Shown here piece by piece: positions 55,346 through 64,000 of a DNA stretch of 64,000 nucleotides. The translations under genes and the position numbers were made by a program. This DNA comes from CAYSCW01 sp964429795 (lineage in GTDB: Bacteria; Acidobacteriota; Aminicenantia; Aminicenantales; Aminicenantaceae): NCBI GenBank assembly GCA_964429795.1, contig CAYSCW010000013.1, positions 1-64,000 of the forward strand, written 5' to 3'. Under the pieces are notes generated by a model that was not told the DNA's origin, searched no databases, and saw only the letters and a list, made by a program, of their open reading frames with translations. The first letter of the stretch is position 1. The number at the start of each line of letters is the position of its first letter.

Positions 55346-56336
55346 TAGCAAGATTGAAGTCATTGCAACAACGATGTCCGGCTCAATCAAAGACTGGAGG
55401 AAGATCCACAGAATAGTTCCCCTGTTCAAAAAACATGGAAGAGAAGATGTCTCTCTCCATGCTGTTGATAGCCATGCAGAGGCCATGAAACTAACCCATG
55501 ACCTTATTTTGGAGGGAAGGAGAACCATAATATCGGCCGGTGGTTCTGGCACTTTTAACAGAGTTCTTGAGGGATGCATTGACTCCAATGTTGGACTTAG
55601 GAACATTACTCTCGGTTTCCTCCGAAAAGGATCAGCCGATCTCATCGGAAAGACTCTAGGAATGCCTGATGACATAGAAAGTGCAATAAAGGTTTTTGTT
55701 GCGTCAATGGCTGAGAAAAGAATTGTGAAGTGTGATGTTATACAGGCAGTAAGTGGGGAAAAAGGCGTAAGGCCTCGCCACTTCGTGGGATATGGAGGAG
55801 CGGAAATTTTCGGAAGGGTTCCTCACTACACCGAGAATCGTTTAATCAAATATTACAAGGGCATTTTGGGCCAGTTGTTTGGTGATCTGGGTCCATTTTT
55901 TGTCGGCGCACTGTTATCCATTCTGGAGAAAGCAATCAAGCGGATTGGGAGCAAAAAGACATCGTGGAGTATAACAGTGGACAGCAAAGAGGTCTCACAA
56001 GGCTATTATCAAGCCATGATCATTGTGAACGGAGACCTTGGCTCCGATCTTCCTTTTGCAAAGTCAGTCCCGCTCGGCTCTGGAGATTTTTATCTATTCG
56101 CGATCAGGGACCTCGGACTGCTCAGCTTACCCGGTCAATTCAAGCATGCCTGGGATTCTTCCATCACAGATCGGCCAGAACTATGGGGATTTGAATCTTA
56201 TCGTATTCAAAAGTTCCTGAAGATTGAACCTGACAATAACAGGCCATTTACAGTCAATGTGGATGGTTCGACTATGATCTGCAGCTATTCAGCGACTTTC
56301 CAAATCGTCGATCACATAAACCTGATTTCAAAGTAA
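55338..56336 (+). CDS. Diacylglycerol-kinase-family protein with GGSGT in place of GGDGT
   Basis: The 332-residue protein has the DAGK/lipid-kinase fold with its nucleotide loop SAGGSGTFNRVLEG (68-74 GGSGTFN), and a second domain with GDLGSDLPFAKSVPLGSGDF (the C-terminal GD..P...P..G.F block). The aspartate of the usual GGDGT motif, which helps bind Mg-ATP, is serine. The enzyme would phosphorylate a lipid hydroxyl, or it may have changed its reaction. It starts 8 bases before the end of the fusion gene and precedes an acyl-CoA synthetase by 47 bases. Confidence 0.82.
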   Translation: MSNSKIEVIATTMSGSIKDWRKIHRIVPLFKKHGREDVSLHAVDSHAEAMKLTHDLILEGRRTIISAGGSGTFNRVLEGCIDSNVGLRNITLGFLRKGSADLIGKTLGMPDDIESAIKVFVASMAEKRIVKCDVIQAVSGEKGVRPRHFVGYGGAEIFGRVPHYTENRLIKYYKGILGQLFGDLGPFFVGALLSILEKAIKRIGSKKTSWSITVDSKEVSQGYYQAMIIVNGDLGSDLPFAKSVPLGSGDFYLFAIRDLGLLSLPGQFKHAWDSSITDRPELWGFESYRIQKFLKIEPDNNRPFTVNVDGSTMICSYSATFQIVDHINLISK

Positions 56337-56383
56337 ATCAGGTCTTTAGGAAGAGCTTCGCGCCCAAAAAAGGAGCAAGTAAA

Positions 56384-58165
56384 ATGTTAGAGAAATCAAT
56401 TTTTGAGCTATTTAAAAATGTTTGCGAAAAAAACAAGGATAAGGTCGCTTACAGGTATAAAGACGGCACCGAGTGGAAACCAGTAACCTGGGGAGAGCAT
56501 CAGGAAACTTGTAAAAAAATCTCCAAAAGTCTAATGGCATTGGGAATCGGAAAAGACGACAAAGTCAATATTCTAAGCTGGACACGGCTGGAATGGATTC
56601 AAGTCGATATCGCAACAGTGAGCATCGGCGCTGTAACCGTCGGGATCTATCACTCCAGTTTACCAGATGATTGTGCTTACATTATCAATCATAGCGATGC
56701 GGTTGTTCTCATCGTCGAAAATCAGGACCAAATGGACAAGATTTCCCAAGTCCGCAACAATCTGCCTCATCTGAAGCACATTGTTATTATCGACGGTGAG
56801 CCGTCCAGTGCGAAGGGTGTGATGACCTGGCAGGAATTTATATCAAAGGGCATGAACGTTACCGACGATGAGTTTTTAGTACGGACGGCCGAAATACGAC
56901 CTAGGGACGTGGCTTCGCTTGTTTATACATCAGGTACAACGGGTATCCCTAGAGGTGCGATGATTACGCACGAAAACCTGGTTTTCACTTCCTGGTCAGC
57001 TCTCCAGTCTATCCTGGTCCAGCCTCATTTTGAAACTTTGCTTTTCTTGCCGCTCCCGCATGTCTTTGCCCGGATCATTGTTTATGTCTGTATGCGAGCA
57101 ACCGTCACGGTAAATATTGGTGAGAGTATGGATAAAACGGGGGATAATTTAAAAGAAGTCAAGCCGCATTTTTTTGCCACTTCGCCGCGACTTTATGAAA
57201 GAGCCTACGTGAGGATCACCTCCAACCTGCAGGATGCCGGCGGAATCAAGTATAAGCTTTTCAAATGGGCTCTTAGGGTAGGCTATGCTGGGAGCAGATC
57301 GCAGCAGCAGAAAAGGCCTGTAGCCGGTTTGCTCGCATTCAAACATAAGCTCGCCAACAAACTCGTTTTCTCTAAAATTCAAGCGCTTTTAGGCGGCAAT
57401 CTCGTCTATGCGGTTTCCGGTGCCGCACCTTTAAACAAGGCTCTTGCAGAATTTTTCCATGCCTGCGGCATTCTTATCCTGGAAGGTCTTGGCATGACAG
57501 AAAACACTTCGTTCACCAACATTAACCGCTACGACAACTATAAGTTCGGCACTGTTGGCTCCCTCGGCCCAGAGATTGAACAGAAAATTGCGCCAGACGG
57601 TGAAGTGCTGTTCAGAGGAAAAAATGTCATGCTTGGTTACTACAAAAATCCTGAAGAGACGGCGGAGACAATTGACAAAGATGGCTGGCTTTATACGGAG
57701 GATATCGGCGAGATCGATGCAGACGGCTTTTTGCGCATCACTGACCGCAAGAAGGATATAATCATAACATCGGGCGGAAAGAATGTAGCACCGCAGCGAG
57801 TTGAAAACATCATGCAAACGTCACGCTACATCGGTCAGGTTGTGGTTTATGGCGACAGGAAGAAATATCTTACAGGCGTGGTTACGCTCGATCAGGATCA
57901 GATCAAAGAGTGGGCAGTAAAACACGGCATCCAGTTCAGTAGCTGGGAAGAGCTTTGCAAGCACCCAAAAGTAGTAGAGTTAATCAATAAAGAAGTCCAA
58001 GAGAAAAACAAATCCCTCTCCTCTTTCGAGACCTTGAAAAAAGTTTTAATCGCGCCTAACGAATTCAGCGTCAAAAGCGGCGAACAGACGTCATCTCTAA
58101 AGATCAAACGTAAAGTAGTAACGGAAAAATACATGGCTCAGCTTGAAGCGCTGTATGAGGATTAA
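56384..58165 (+). CDS. Long-chain acyl-CoA synthetase (AMP-binding)
   Basis: The 593-residue protein is an ANL-superfamily ligase of the FadD15/long-chain type. It has the P-loop LVYTSGTTGIPRGAM, the acyl-binding LEGLGMTENTSF, the hinge ITDRKKDIIITSGGKNV and the C-terminal lysine region (SSLKIKRKVV). It makes acyl-CoA from fatty acid, ATP and CoA, which would supply the acyl donor for the upstream PlsC domain. AAAGGAGCAAGTAAA precedes the ATG. It is the fourth gene of the cassette. Confidence 0.92.
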   Translation: MLEKSIFELFKNVCEKNKDKVAYRYKDGTEWKPVTWGEHQETCKKISKSLMALGIGKDDKVNILSWTRLEWIQVDIATVSIGAVTVGIYHSSLPDDCAYIINHSDAVVLIVENQDQMDKISQVRNNLPHLKHIVIIDGEPSSAKGVMTWQEFISKGMNVTDDEFLVRTAEIRPRDVASLVYTSGTTGIPRGAMITHENLVFTSWSALQSILVQPHFETLLFLPLPHVFARIIVYVCMRATVTVNIGESMDKTGDNLKEVKPHFFATSPRLYERAYVRITSNLQDAGGIKYKLFKWALRVGYAGSRSQQQKRPVAGLLAFKHKLANKLVFSKIQALLGGNLVYAVSGAAPLNKALAEFFHACGILILEGLGMTENTSFTNINRYDNYKFGTVGSLGPEIEQKIAPDGEVLFRGKNVMLGYYKNPEETAETIDKDGWLYTEDIGEIDADGFLRITDRKKDIIITSGGKNVAPQRVENIMQTSRYIGQVVVYGDRKKYLTGVVTLDQDQIKEWAVKHGIQFSSWEELCKHPKVVELINKEVQEKNKSLSSFETLKKVLIAPNEFSVKSGEQTSSLKIKRKVVTEKYMAQLEALYED

Positions 58166-58714
58166 GCTTAAACAAAAAAATCGCATATCAATATAATCCA
58201 CACATCTTAAGTCTTCACAACAGCCATTTTTATTTCATGGGAGGAAATGACGTGAAACACATACATAATGCGCCGGTTCAACTTAGATTGGACTTCCAAT
58301 GAATTTGACAGAGAATTTTCTCCTCTGATAAATTATAAGATGCAAGAGTTAGGGAAAACATGAGGCAAGCTAAAAAGTTGTCTTCTACCAAATCGAGAAA
58401 AAGGTATCCTCCAGACTCTTTTTAGGCAAATTAAGAAAACAGAGTCTTACTATGTCTTCCTACAGATGTATTCTAACATCTTGTCAATAGGCAAAATATT
58501 CTCTGTTAGTCGAATGCAGCCATAACAGCTGTTTCAGATGAAAGAGACGATAGAGTCTCACGATAAATCTCAGCCCAACACCTTTTCAGAAGAGCTGTAT
58601 ATTCTACTGCTCAACAAATGGTTCTACTATTTATCATCTATCGCTTTTCAAATGGTCAATTTTTTAGATCAAGATCATCAAAAGGGAGGCACTTTGGGGA
58701 ACGCCATTCAGCGA
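58166..58714. other. Non-coding stretch, nothing recognised
   Basis: About 550 bases without a supported gene. The longest open frames are short and do not resemble any family. No terminator with a clear stem and T-run was found after the acyl-CoA synthetase. Confidence 0.4.
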
Positions 58715-59245
58715 CTATTTATCCAGATTTTTCAAGAATATCCTGTACCGAGCAGACATCCCTTCGGCTCGGGACCATCGCTCGACTTCTTTCAAGTCCA
58801 CCTGTTGGTCCCGGCAAACCATCAAGGCCTGCTCTAGGGCCTGCCTGTCCTGCCAGTGGTAAAATGCCGCCAGGCGGTCTTTCACGCAGTCTGTAGGAGA
58901 AAGAAGCTTCAGGGTTCTGCCTCTCCTCCTTATCTCCGAAACAGAACGGACGGGCTCGCTGCCGACAGAGAGCGGAGGAGGCACAAAATCTATAAAATAC
59001 TCGCTCTCAGGGTGCTTGAAGTATCTCCCCTCTTCAAAGAATCCGATTTTAAAGAGCAGCCGCTTGACCTCTTTCTGCTTTCCAGACGAGATCAATACAA
59101 AATCAAGATCGTAGGAGATATCTTTATTTTCTGTATAGATGACAACGCAGGCACCGCCCGTGAGCACCGTCTCTATGCCGTTCCTGCGCAAGTAGTCGGA
59201 GACGGCGACGGCTACATCTTGCAGCTTAACGCCCTTAATTTTCAT
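58715..59245 (-). CDS. Nucleotidyltransferase-fold protein
   Basis: The 176-residue protein starts at the ATG at 59245 (GGAGAAGCC upstream). The nucleotidyltransferase motifs are LTGGACVVIYTENKDI then SYDLDFVLIS (GG...DxD), as in MNT- and AbiEii-like proteins; a later LLSPTDCVKDRLAAFYHW helix is typical of the same group. It follows a decayed wHTH gene by 14 bases. A toxin-antitoxin or phage-defence type pairing is possible but unproven. Confidence 0.72.
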   Translation of the reverse strand: MKIKGVKLQDVAVAVSDYLRRNGIETVLTGGACVVIYTENKDISYDLDFVLISSGKQKEVKRLLFKIGFFEEGRYFKHPESEYFIDFVPPPLSVGSEPVRSVSEIRRRGRTLKLLSPTDCVKDRLAAFYHWQDRQALEQALMVCRDQQVDLKEVERWSRAEGMSARYRIFLKNLDK

Positions 59246-59259
59246 GGCTTCTCCGACGC

Positions 59260-59563
59260 TTAGATAGGCTTTCCAGTCCTGCGGGGCCGCAATCGCCGGA
59301 CATAAATTTTCTTCTCTTCTTCCGGAATAAAGGTCAGCGCTTTTTCCAGAAGCGCCTCGATTTCCCTTTTGAAAGGATACCTGGGATTCAACCCGAACAG
59401 CCTGACTTTTCCCCTGAGCCGGCTGTAGAGGAGGCCGTCCCTCTCCATGTTCAGAAGCTGATTCTGGACGGCATTTAGATAGAACCCGATGCCTTATGTT
59501 GGATATGAAGGGATCCTTTATCTCCTGCAAGAACTTGGCTTGGCAATGGAGGATATGTTCCAT
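59260..59563 (-). pseudogene. wHTH regulator remnant upstream of the nucleotidyltransferase
   Basis: The 3' part reads LNAVQNQLLNMERDGLLYSR and LFGLNPRYPFKREIEALLEK, a winged-helix DNA-binding segment and tail. The frame breaks upstream, where an in-frame stop precedes GIGFYLN. A possible original start, MEHILHCQAKFLQEIKDPF, lies in another frame at 59563. Part of the helix-turn-helix seems to have been deleted. Confidence 0.5.
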
Positions 59564-59581
59564 GAGAGAGAGGCATGGAAA

Positions 59582-60090
59582 AGGTTATGTTATAAAAACA
59601 TTTAGAATTTATTAGGGGTCAGACCTTACTTATCTTTTTTGTTCGATTCCTTTTATTATTGCGATGATCATCCTCCGTAACTGATTACTATGTGGTCTAT
59701 AGAATCATCAACCACCTCAAGCTGACCTTTGTGGCGGACAAGCCTCCACCGTCTCGAATCGCTTCCCAGGAGCTCTGATGGCCGCCGAGGTCAGAGGTGA
59801 ATATTTTTCATGATCCTCTCTTTGCCCGGGAGGAAAGGCCTGGGTGATTTGCGGCTCTTTTGGCGCCTCGAACAACTTCAGGGACACATCCCCACGCTCT
59901 CAAACCGTCCTTGACGTCTTTTTGAATCGAGATTTACTTGATGGGGAAATCGAGATAAAGGCTCACAATCGGACATTGCAGCGAAAATAAATTTCTTCTT
60001 CTACCCGTGCCCCGAAAGCATTCGGTCTGCACACACGCTAACATCAGGTCTCGGCCCCTTAATCTTATCCCGAACGCAACCCCATCGATC
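59582..60090 (+). repeat. Dispersed IS-derived repeat, copy B
   Basis: This is colinear with copy A at 52706-52997, with the insertion at about 59640-59788. Beyond copy A it continues into TACCCGTGCCCCGAAAGC and CACACACGCTAACATCAGG, which match 5146-5240. It therefore joins pieces found separately at the other two sites and is the most complete trace of the element. No supported gene lies between 59564 and 60238. Confidence 0.6.
59688..59813 (+). pseudogene. IS91-like transposase, C-terminal remnant
   Basis: One frame reads VVYRIINHLKLTFVADKPPP and SRIASQEL before a TGA. A second frame, one base off, reads MAAEVRGEYFS and a stop at 59811-59813. Together they resemble the last residues of IS91-type transposases. 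Copy A retains only the final EVRGEYFS and stop. Confidence 0.45.
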
Positions 60091-60147
60091 CAGGAAAATT
60101 CTAACATAATACCTGGACCGATATCAGGGGGACAGGTCACAAATCTA

Positions 60148-60176
60148 TTCTCACTTCAGAATTAATGAAGTATAAT
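60148..60176 (+). promoter_or_regulatory. Probable promoter of the two-component operon
   Basis: A perfect TATAAT (60171-60176) lies 17 bases after a weak -35 (TTCTCA, 60148-60153), 62 bases before the response-regulator ATG. Confidence 0.4.
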
Positions 60177-60238
60177 GATGAAACTCTGAACGGACTTCTA
60201 CAACCAAGGCTATAGAGCTGGAGTAAAAAGAGACTGGG

Positions 60239-60907
60239 ATGCGCATTCTCATCATAGAAGACGAAGAAAAAATTGCTTCCTTCATCAAGCGCGGTCTAAA
60301 AGAAGAAGACTATGTTGTCGATGTAGCTCACGATGGGGAACAAGGGCATTTTCTAGCGACAACCCAAGACTACGACTTAATCGTCTTGGACCTCATGCTC
60401 CCCAAGATTGACGGGATAAGCCTATTGAGGAAAGTGAGGGAAGAAAAAATTTCAACACCCATTCTCATTCTTACAGCCAAGGATGCCGTGAAGCATAAGG
60501 TACTTGGCTTGGATTCAGGTGCTGATGATTACTTGACTAAGCCGTTTGCCTTCGAAGAATTTCTTGCAAGAGTCCGTGCCCTCCTGAGAAAACGCGGAAC
60601 TGAAGCCTCTACTAAACTTCAAGTTGCTGACCTGGTGCTCAACCTGATAACCCACGATGTTACTCGTGCAGGCAGGAAAATTGAATTAACTGCTAAAGAA
60701 TATGCTCTACTCGAATATCTGATGCATAATGCGAGTAAAGTCGTCACACGAACAATGCTTTCTGAACATGTCTGGGATATCCATTTTGACGCTTTCACCA
60801 ATGTCATCGATGTCTACATTAGCCATCTTAGAAAAAAAATTGATCAAGGTTATGATAAGAAAATGATCCATACAATTCGGGGCCGGGGGTACATCCTCAA
60901 GGAATAA
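60239..60907 (+). CDS. OmpR-family response regulator
   Basis: The 222-residue protein has a receiver domain with the phospho-acceptor D51 (LIVLDLMLP), the acidic pocket IIEDEEK and the lysine in YLTKPFAF. The OmpR/PhoB winged-helix domain follows (LTAKEYALLEYLMHNASKVV, then IRGRGYILKE). It ends 1 base before the kinase gene. It resembles the CusR/CopR branch, often tied to metal or envelope stress, but the target is not known. Confidence 0.93.
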   Translation: MRILIIEDEEKIASFIKRGLKEEDYVVDVAHDGEQGHFLATTQDYDLIVLDLMLPKIDGISLLRKVREEKISTPILILTAKDAVKHKVLGLDSGADDYLTKPFAFEEFLARVRALLRKRGTEASTKLQVADLVLNLITHDVTRAGRKIELTAKEYALLEYLMHNASKVVTRTMLSEHVWDIHFDAFTNVIDVYISHLRKKIDQGYDKKMIHTIRGRGYILKE

Positions 60908-60908
60908 A

Positions 60909-62384
60909 ATGTTTTTCAAATCCATCCGGTTCAAAATCATCCTCTGGTATATGGCCATCATTACCCTGTTGTTTTTTCTGTTCAGCTTGACACTTTACCA
61001 AAAATTAAGCCAGACACTGAATGACAATTTCGATTCCTTATTGCAATCCAAGGCCGAAGGGATGGTAAACTCAATTGATATTTCCTGGGAATCAGAAAAA
61101 TTAAAAATTTCAAACGAAATCAATACAGAAAATCAGGACAATACATACAAGATCCTATTCACTAAATTCGTCCAGCGCTGGATTAATGAAAAATCAGAGA
61201 GTCCGCTCTTTACTAACGTAGTTGTCCATATTTTTAGCCCTGAGGGTCAATACATTACTTCCTCCAGAAACATTCCAGAAATGAACTTCTTACGCTCAGA
61301 AATTTTCAATTCCATTTCCAACGGTGACAGCCACTTTGATGATATTCGAGTGCAGATAGCTCCCAGGTCGATTGTACCATTTCGGAAGCTTTCCATCCCT
61401 GTGACAGAAAACAATGAACTTATGTATATCATACAGGTTGCCAGCCCCTTAAATCTGCTTGTATCCATGTTGAAAAACCTCAGATTTGTCCTGTTCTTTC
61501 TTCTCCCGATAGGCATAGTCGTCAGCGGCGTGGTTGGGTCTTTCTTGGCAAAAATTACATTAGCGCCTTTTAACAGGACTATCGAGACTATCCATAAGAT
61601 TACTGCAGAGAATATCAGTTTGAGAATAGCTGTTCCTGATACAAAGGATGAGATCCGAACGCTCGCTGCCACGTTCAATGAAATGCTCGATCGCCTTGAA
61701 CAGTCTCTTCACTCCCAACGACAATTGATCGAAGACATGGCCCATGAATTGCGTACTCCTCTCTCCATCTTAAAAGGGGAGCTCACAGTCACTCTCAAGA
61801 GGAGCCGATCAGTTCAAGAGTATGAATCTGTTCTGCCGGCCATCTTAGAGGAAGTCAATAAAATCATAAAACTCGTCGAAGAATTGCTACTGCTTGCCTG
61901 GTGGGAAAGCGATGTCATCGCACTTGATTTAAGGCCTCTTGATGTTGTTCCCATCCTCCAAGAATCGCTGGAGGATTTCCAGGCCATAGCGGAGAAAAAG
62001 AAAATTGCTTTAAAACTTTCATCATCTGACAGAGTCGTTATCTTTGGAGACAGAGACAAACTCAAGCGGGTTTTCCTGAACCTCCTGGACAACGCCGTAA
62101 AGTACACTCCTGCTAGTGGAAAAATCGAGGTGGACGTAGCCAGAGAGAATAACTGGGGAAAGATTATATTCCGGGATACGGGAGTAGGCATGACAGAGCA
62201 GGATATTCCCCATCTTTTCAAGCGATTTTACCGCATCAATAAACATAGCCCATCTGCCGGCTTTGGACTTGGGCTGAGCATCGTAAAGTCAATCGTCGAT
62301 GCCCATCGCGGAAAAATCGAAGTTAAAAGCCAATTGAACAAAGGGAGTGTATTCACAATTTATCTACCGCTTTCTCTCCATTAA
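60909..62384 (+). CDS. Membrane sensor histidine kinase
   Basis: The 491-residue protein has two membrane segments (residues about 8-28 and 192-215) around a periplasmic sensor of about 160 residues. A HAMP follows (LAPFNRTIETIHKITAENIS), then the HisKA dimerisation helix with H279 (IEDMAHELRTPLS), and the ATPase domain with N-box NLLDNAVKYTP, G1 DTGVGM and G2 GFGLGLSIVK. It is cotranscribed with the response regulator as its cognate partner. Confidence 0.93.
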   Translation: MFFKSIRFKIILWYMAIITLLFFLFSLTLYQKLSQTLNDNFDSLLQSKAEGMVNSIDISWESEKLKISNEINTENQDNTYKILFTKFVQRWINEKSESPLFTNVVVHIFSPEGQYITSSRNIPEMNFLRSEIFNSISNGDSHFDDIRVQIAPRSIVPFRKLSIPVTENNELMYIIQVASPLNLLVSMLKNLRFVLFFLLPIGIVVSGVVGSFLAKITLAPFNRTIETIHKITAENISLRIAVPDTKDEIRTLAATFNEMLDRLEQSLHSQRQLIEDMAHELRTPLSILKGELTVTLKRSRSVQEYESVLPAILEEVNKIIKLVEELLLLAWWESDVIALDLRPLDVVPILQESLEDFQAIAEKKKIALKLSSSDRVVIFGDRDKLKRVFLNLLDNAVKYTPASGKIEVDVARENNWGKIIFRDTGVGMTEQDIPHLFKRFYRINKHSPSAGFGLGLSIVKSIVDAHRGKIEVKSQLNKGSVFTIYLPLSLH

Positions 62385-62523
62385 TATTGGATCATCCTGT
62401 TTCCGATTTCTTTAAAAATTAAAATTTTTTAATCTTTTTTTAATCATTCATTAATGACTGCTCTTGTATCCTATGCCCAGGTCAAACCTAAAAAGAGGGT
62501 AAGGCCACACAAAAAGGCAGAAA

Positions 62524-62901
62524 ATGAAGAAAGCCTTAGTCATTTGGTTGAGTTTGATAATTGCAGGGACAATTCTTTATATACTCCTGACACAAATCCA
62601 TCCCCATCAAAATCAAAACAGCGTCAAGATCGGATGGGCTAACATCAAAGGATTCACGGGCAACATCGAATCCATCACCTTCAGAGATCTCACCGAAAAG
62701 ACTGGACCAGAAATAGCAGCTGTGGATAAAAACCATCGAAGGCTCATCTCTGTGATAACAAAAGAGAGCCAAATCCTAGACGTTAATGGCGCCCTCATTC
62801 CATTGGATATGCTTAAGAAGGATGACATGATCATGGAAAAGTATATTGTGACCGAAGATGGAATCAATGTAGTGAAGTCAATAAGAAGATTAAAGAAATG
62901 A
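62524..62901 (+). CDS. Exported small protein, unknown function
   Basis: The 125-residue protein has one N-terminal membrane segment (ALVIWLSLIIAGTILYILLT). A periplasmic part begins IGWANIKGFTGNIESITFRD and ends in a basic KSIRRLKK. A start about 140 bases after the kinase stop is compatible with cotranscription. The order regulator, kinase, small exported protein suggests a link to the sensor, by position only. Confidence 0.6.
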   Translation: MKKALVIWLSLIIAGTILYILLTQIHPHQNQNSVKIGWANIKGFTGNIESITFRDLTEKTGPEIAAVDKNHRRLISVITKESQILDVNGALIPLDMLKKDDMIMEKYIVTEDGINVVKSIRRLKK

Positions 62902-62976
62902 GAAAGGAAATAAAAGGATAAAAAAAGCAACACGTTTATTGAAATTAAAATCATTAAACACATTAAAGGAGCTAGC

Positions 62977-64000
62977 ATGAAAAACAAAAAATTGATGGTT
63001 CTGGTAATTGGAATCCTCAGCTTCTCTTTGCTGAGTTCATTCGCAGAGACCAAGAAACTCAAAGAAGTAGGCCGTTATACCTTCGTGAGGATCAAGGGTG
63101 AGGTTCCAACCTCAGTAGTGATGAGGACCTTGATCGACAGATATACTGGCGATATCAAGTATGGATTTGATTTGGCGGGCTGTGGAGATCTCTTCTTACC
63201 TTTTCTCGATCAGGTCAAACAGGCTTCATTCGAAGAAAAAGAATTGGCAATCGGTGATAAGATCATGTGGATGCTCTTCCGTTCCCAGGGAAGGGTGAAA
63301 ATTGTCAAAGATCTGGAATGGGCAGGAGCGCGGCCTTTGCCTGTTTTCTCATTCAGGGTGAAAAAAGATTATAAACATTATGAATTCGTGATGCCTCGGC
63401 CCTGTGGAAACATCGCTCTCATTACCGTGAAGGAAATCATTCCCGATGCGATTTGCGATATCAAGGTTTCTCCGGCTAAAGCCAACATCAATGACCCTAT
63501 CTCCGTAAATATGGCTGGCACTCAACACGCAAAATCCATGGAAGTTGAAGTCTATGATGCCAGTGGAACAAAGATTGAGAGCAAAACACTGTCTCCGGAT
63601 TCGCCGCGGTGGCAGACAAAATTCAACAAGCCCGGAGAGTATAATTTCAAAGCAAAGGCCTTTAACGCAAAAGGAAAGCCTTCTGAAAATCCTTGTGAAG
63701 CAACGACCTACATCAATTATCCTCCAGTATGCAAATTGTCGTCTTCTTGTCTTACATGTGAAAACTATGTTGGGAGGCCGATTATTCTGGATGTTTCACA
63801 ATCCTCAGATCCCGATGGAGAAGTAGTTAAAGCTGATTTTGAGATAAGAGATGAAACCGGAAACATTGTCGATACCTTTACGTTTGCTAATAAGCCTTTA
63901 ATCTGGGAAAAGATTTTCGACAGGCCTGGGATGTACACTGTAACGGCGATGATTACGGATGATTTTGGCGCTATGTCGGAGCCCTGCAGACTCGAATTAA
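62977..64000 (+). CDS. Exported protein with PKD-like domains, runs off the window
   Basis: The frame is open for 341 codons to the end of the window. It has a signal peptide (LMVLVIGILSFSLLSSFA) and an N-terminal domain of about 130 residues (VGRYTFVRIKGEVPTSVVMR at its start). Two immunoglobulin/PKD-like parts follow (DISVNMAGTQHAKSMEVEVY is the first region, written from KANINDPISVNMAGT; VSQSSDPDGEVVKADFEIRD is the second, with its DPDGE turn). AAAGGAG lies 6 bases before the ATG. It is probably an outer-membrane or surface protein of the same operon. Confidence 0.7.
   Translation, partial: MKNKKLMVLVIGILSFSLLSSFAETKKLKEVGRYTFVRIKGEVPTSVVMRTLIDRYTGDIKYGFDLAGCGDLFLPFLDQVKQASFEEKELAIGDKIMWMLFRSQGRVKIVKDLEWAGARPLPVFSFRVKKDYKHYEFVMPRPCGNIALITVKEIIPDAICDIKVSPAKANINDPISVNMAGTQHAKSMEVEVYDASGTKIESKTLSPDSPRWQTKFNKPGEYNFKAKAFNAKGKPSENPCEATTYINYPPVCKLSSSCLTCENYVGRPIILDVSQSSDPDGEVVKADFEIRDETGNIVDTFTFANKPLIWEKIFDRPGMYTVTAMITDDFGAMSEPCRLEL

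Overview
The window is a scaffolded bacterial contig with two runs of exactly 100 N (25056-25155 and 34670-34769), so it is probably a draft or metagenome-derived genome. An LPS-export ATPase and a 927-residue TonB-dependent receptor show a Gram-negative cell. Several traits together suggest the Acidobacteriota/Aminicenantes part of the tree: MacB/FtsX-type permeases, a TonB receptor with an N-terminal carboxypeptidase-regulatory-like domain, secreted S9 and C69 peptidases, sortilin-like propellers, SBBP and HEAT repeat proteins, and a xanthine-dehydrogenase-type operon. That placement is inferred from gene content only. No rRNA, tRNA or CRISPR array was seen.

Layout. 1-9.3 kb is a decayed zone. 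It holds two pieces of serine hydrolase genes, a permease gene broken by one in-frame TAG, two 247-bp copies of a MITE-like repeat, a cupin gene, an IS110 transposase also broken by one in-frame TAG, a seven-unit SBBP propeller protein and an IS91-like transposase fragment. 9.3-19.3 kb holds a secreted DPP-IV-like peptidase, an ECF sigma / anti-sigma / HEAT-repeat gene set (one HEAT gene frameshifted) and a large sortilin-like protein with the relic of a lost paralogue beside it. 20-25.4 kb is housekeeping: rpsU, lipA, a metallophosphoesterase, an alkylguanine methyltransferase, a DUF1848 gene, lptB and a zinc-ribbon/RDD gene split by a gap. 25.5-30.7 kb has a sigma-54-type promoter, a TonB receptor, a secreted protein and a TPR protein.

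30.9-46 kb is mixed: a VapBC pair with a palindromic operator, a C69 peptidase, DUF364 and DUF3795 genes, an MttB-like methyltransferase with its MFS transporter, a hemerythrin, a nucleoside hydrolase fused to an FmdE-like domain, a HEAT protein, a methyltransferase and a class A beta-lactamase-like protein. 46-52.4 kb has a C45 acyltransferase-like protein and a six-gene molybdenum hydroxylase operon (three enzyme subunits, CoxG and two small Cys-rich proteins). 53-58.2 kb is a four-gene lipid cassette: a CdsA-like protein, a PlsC acyltransferase fused to a thymidylate-kinase-like domain, a diacylglycerol-kinase-family protein with an altered active-site motif, and an acyl-CoA synthetase. 58.7-64 kb holds a nucleotidyltransferase with a decayed wHTH partner, IS91-type remnants, an OmpR/EnvZ-type two-component pair and two secreted proteins, the last running off the window.

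The genes most worth following up are the lipid cassette, the hydrolase-FmdE fusion, the sigma factor/HEAT module and the 247-bp repeat. Many neighbouring genes are broken by a single stop or frameshift in an otherwise open frame. This suggests either ongoing decay or consensus errors in the assembly.
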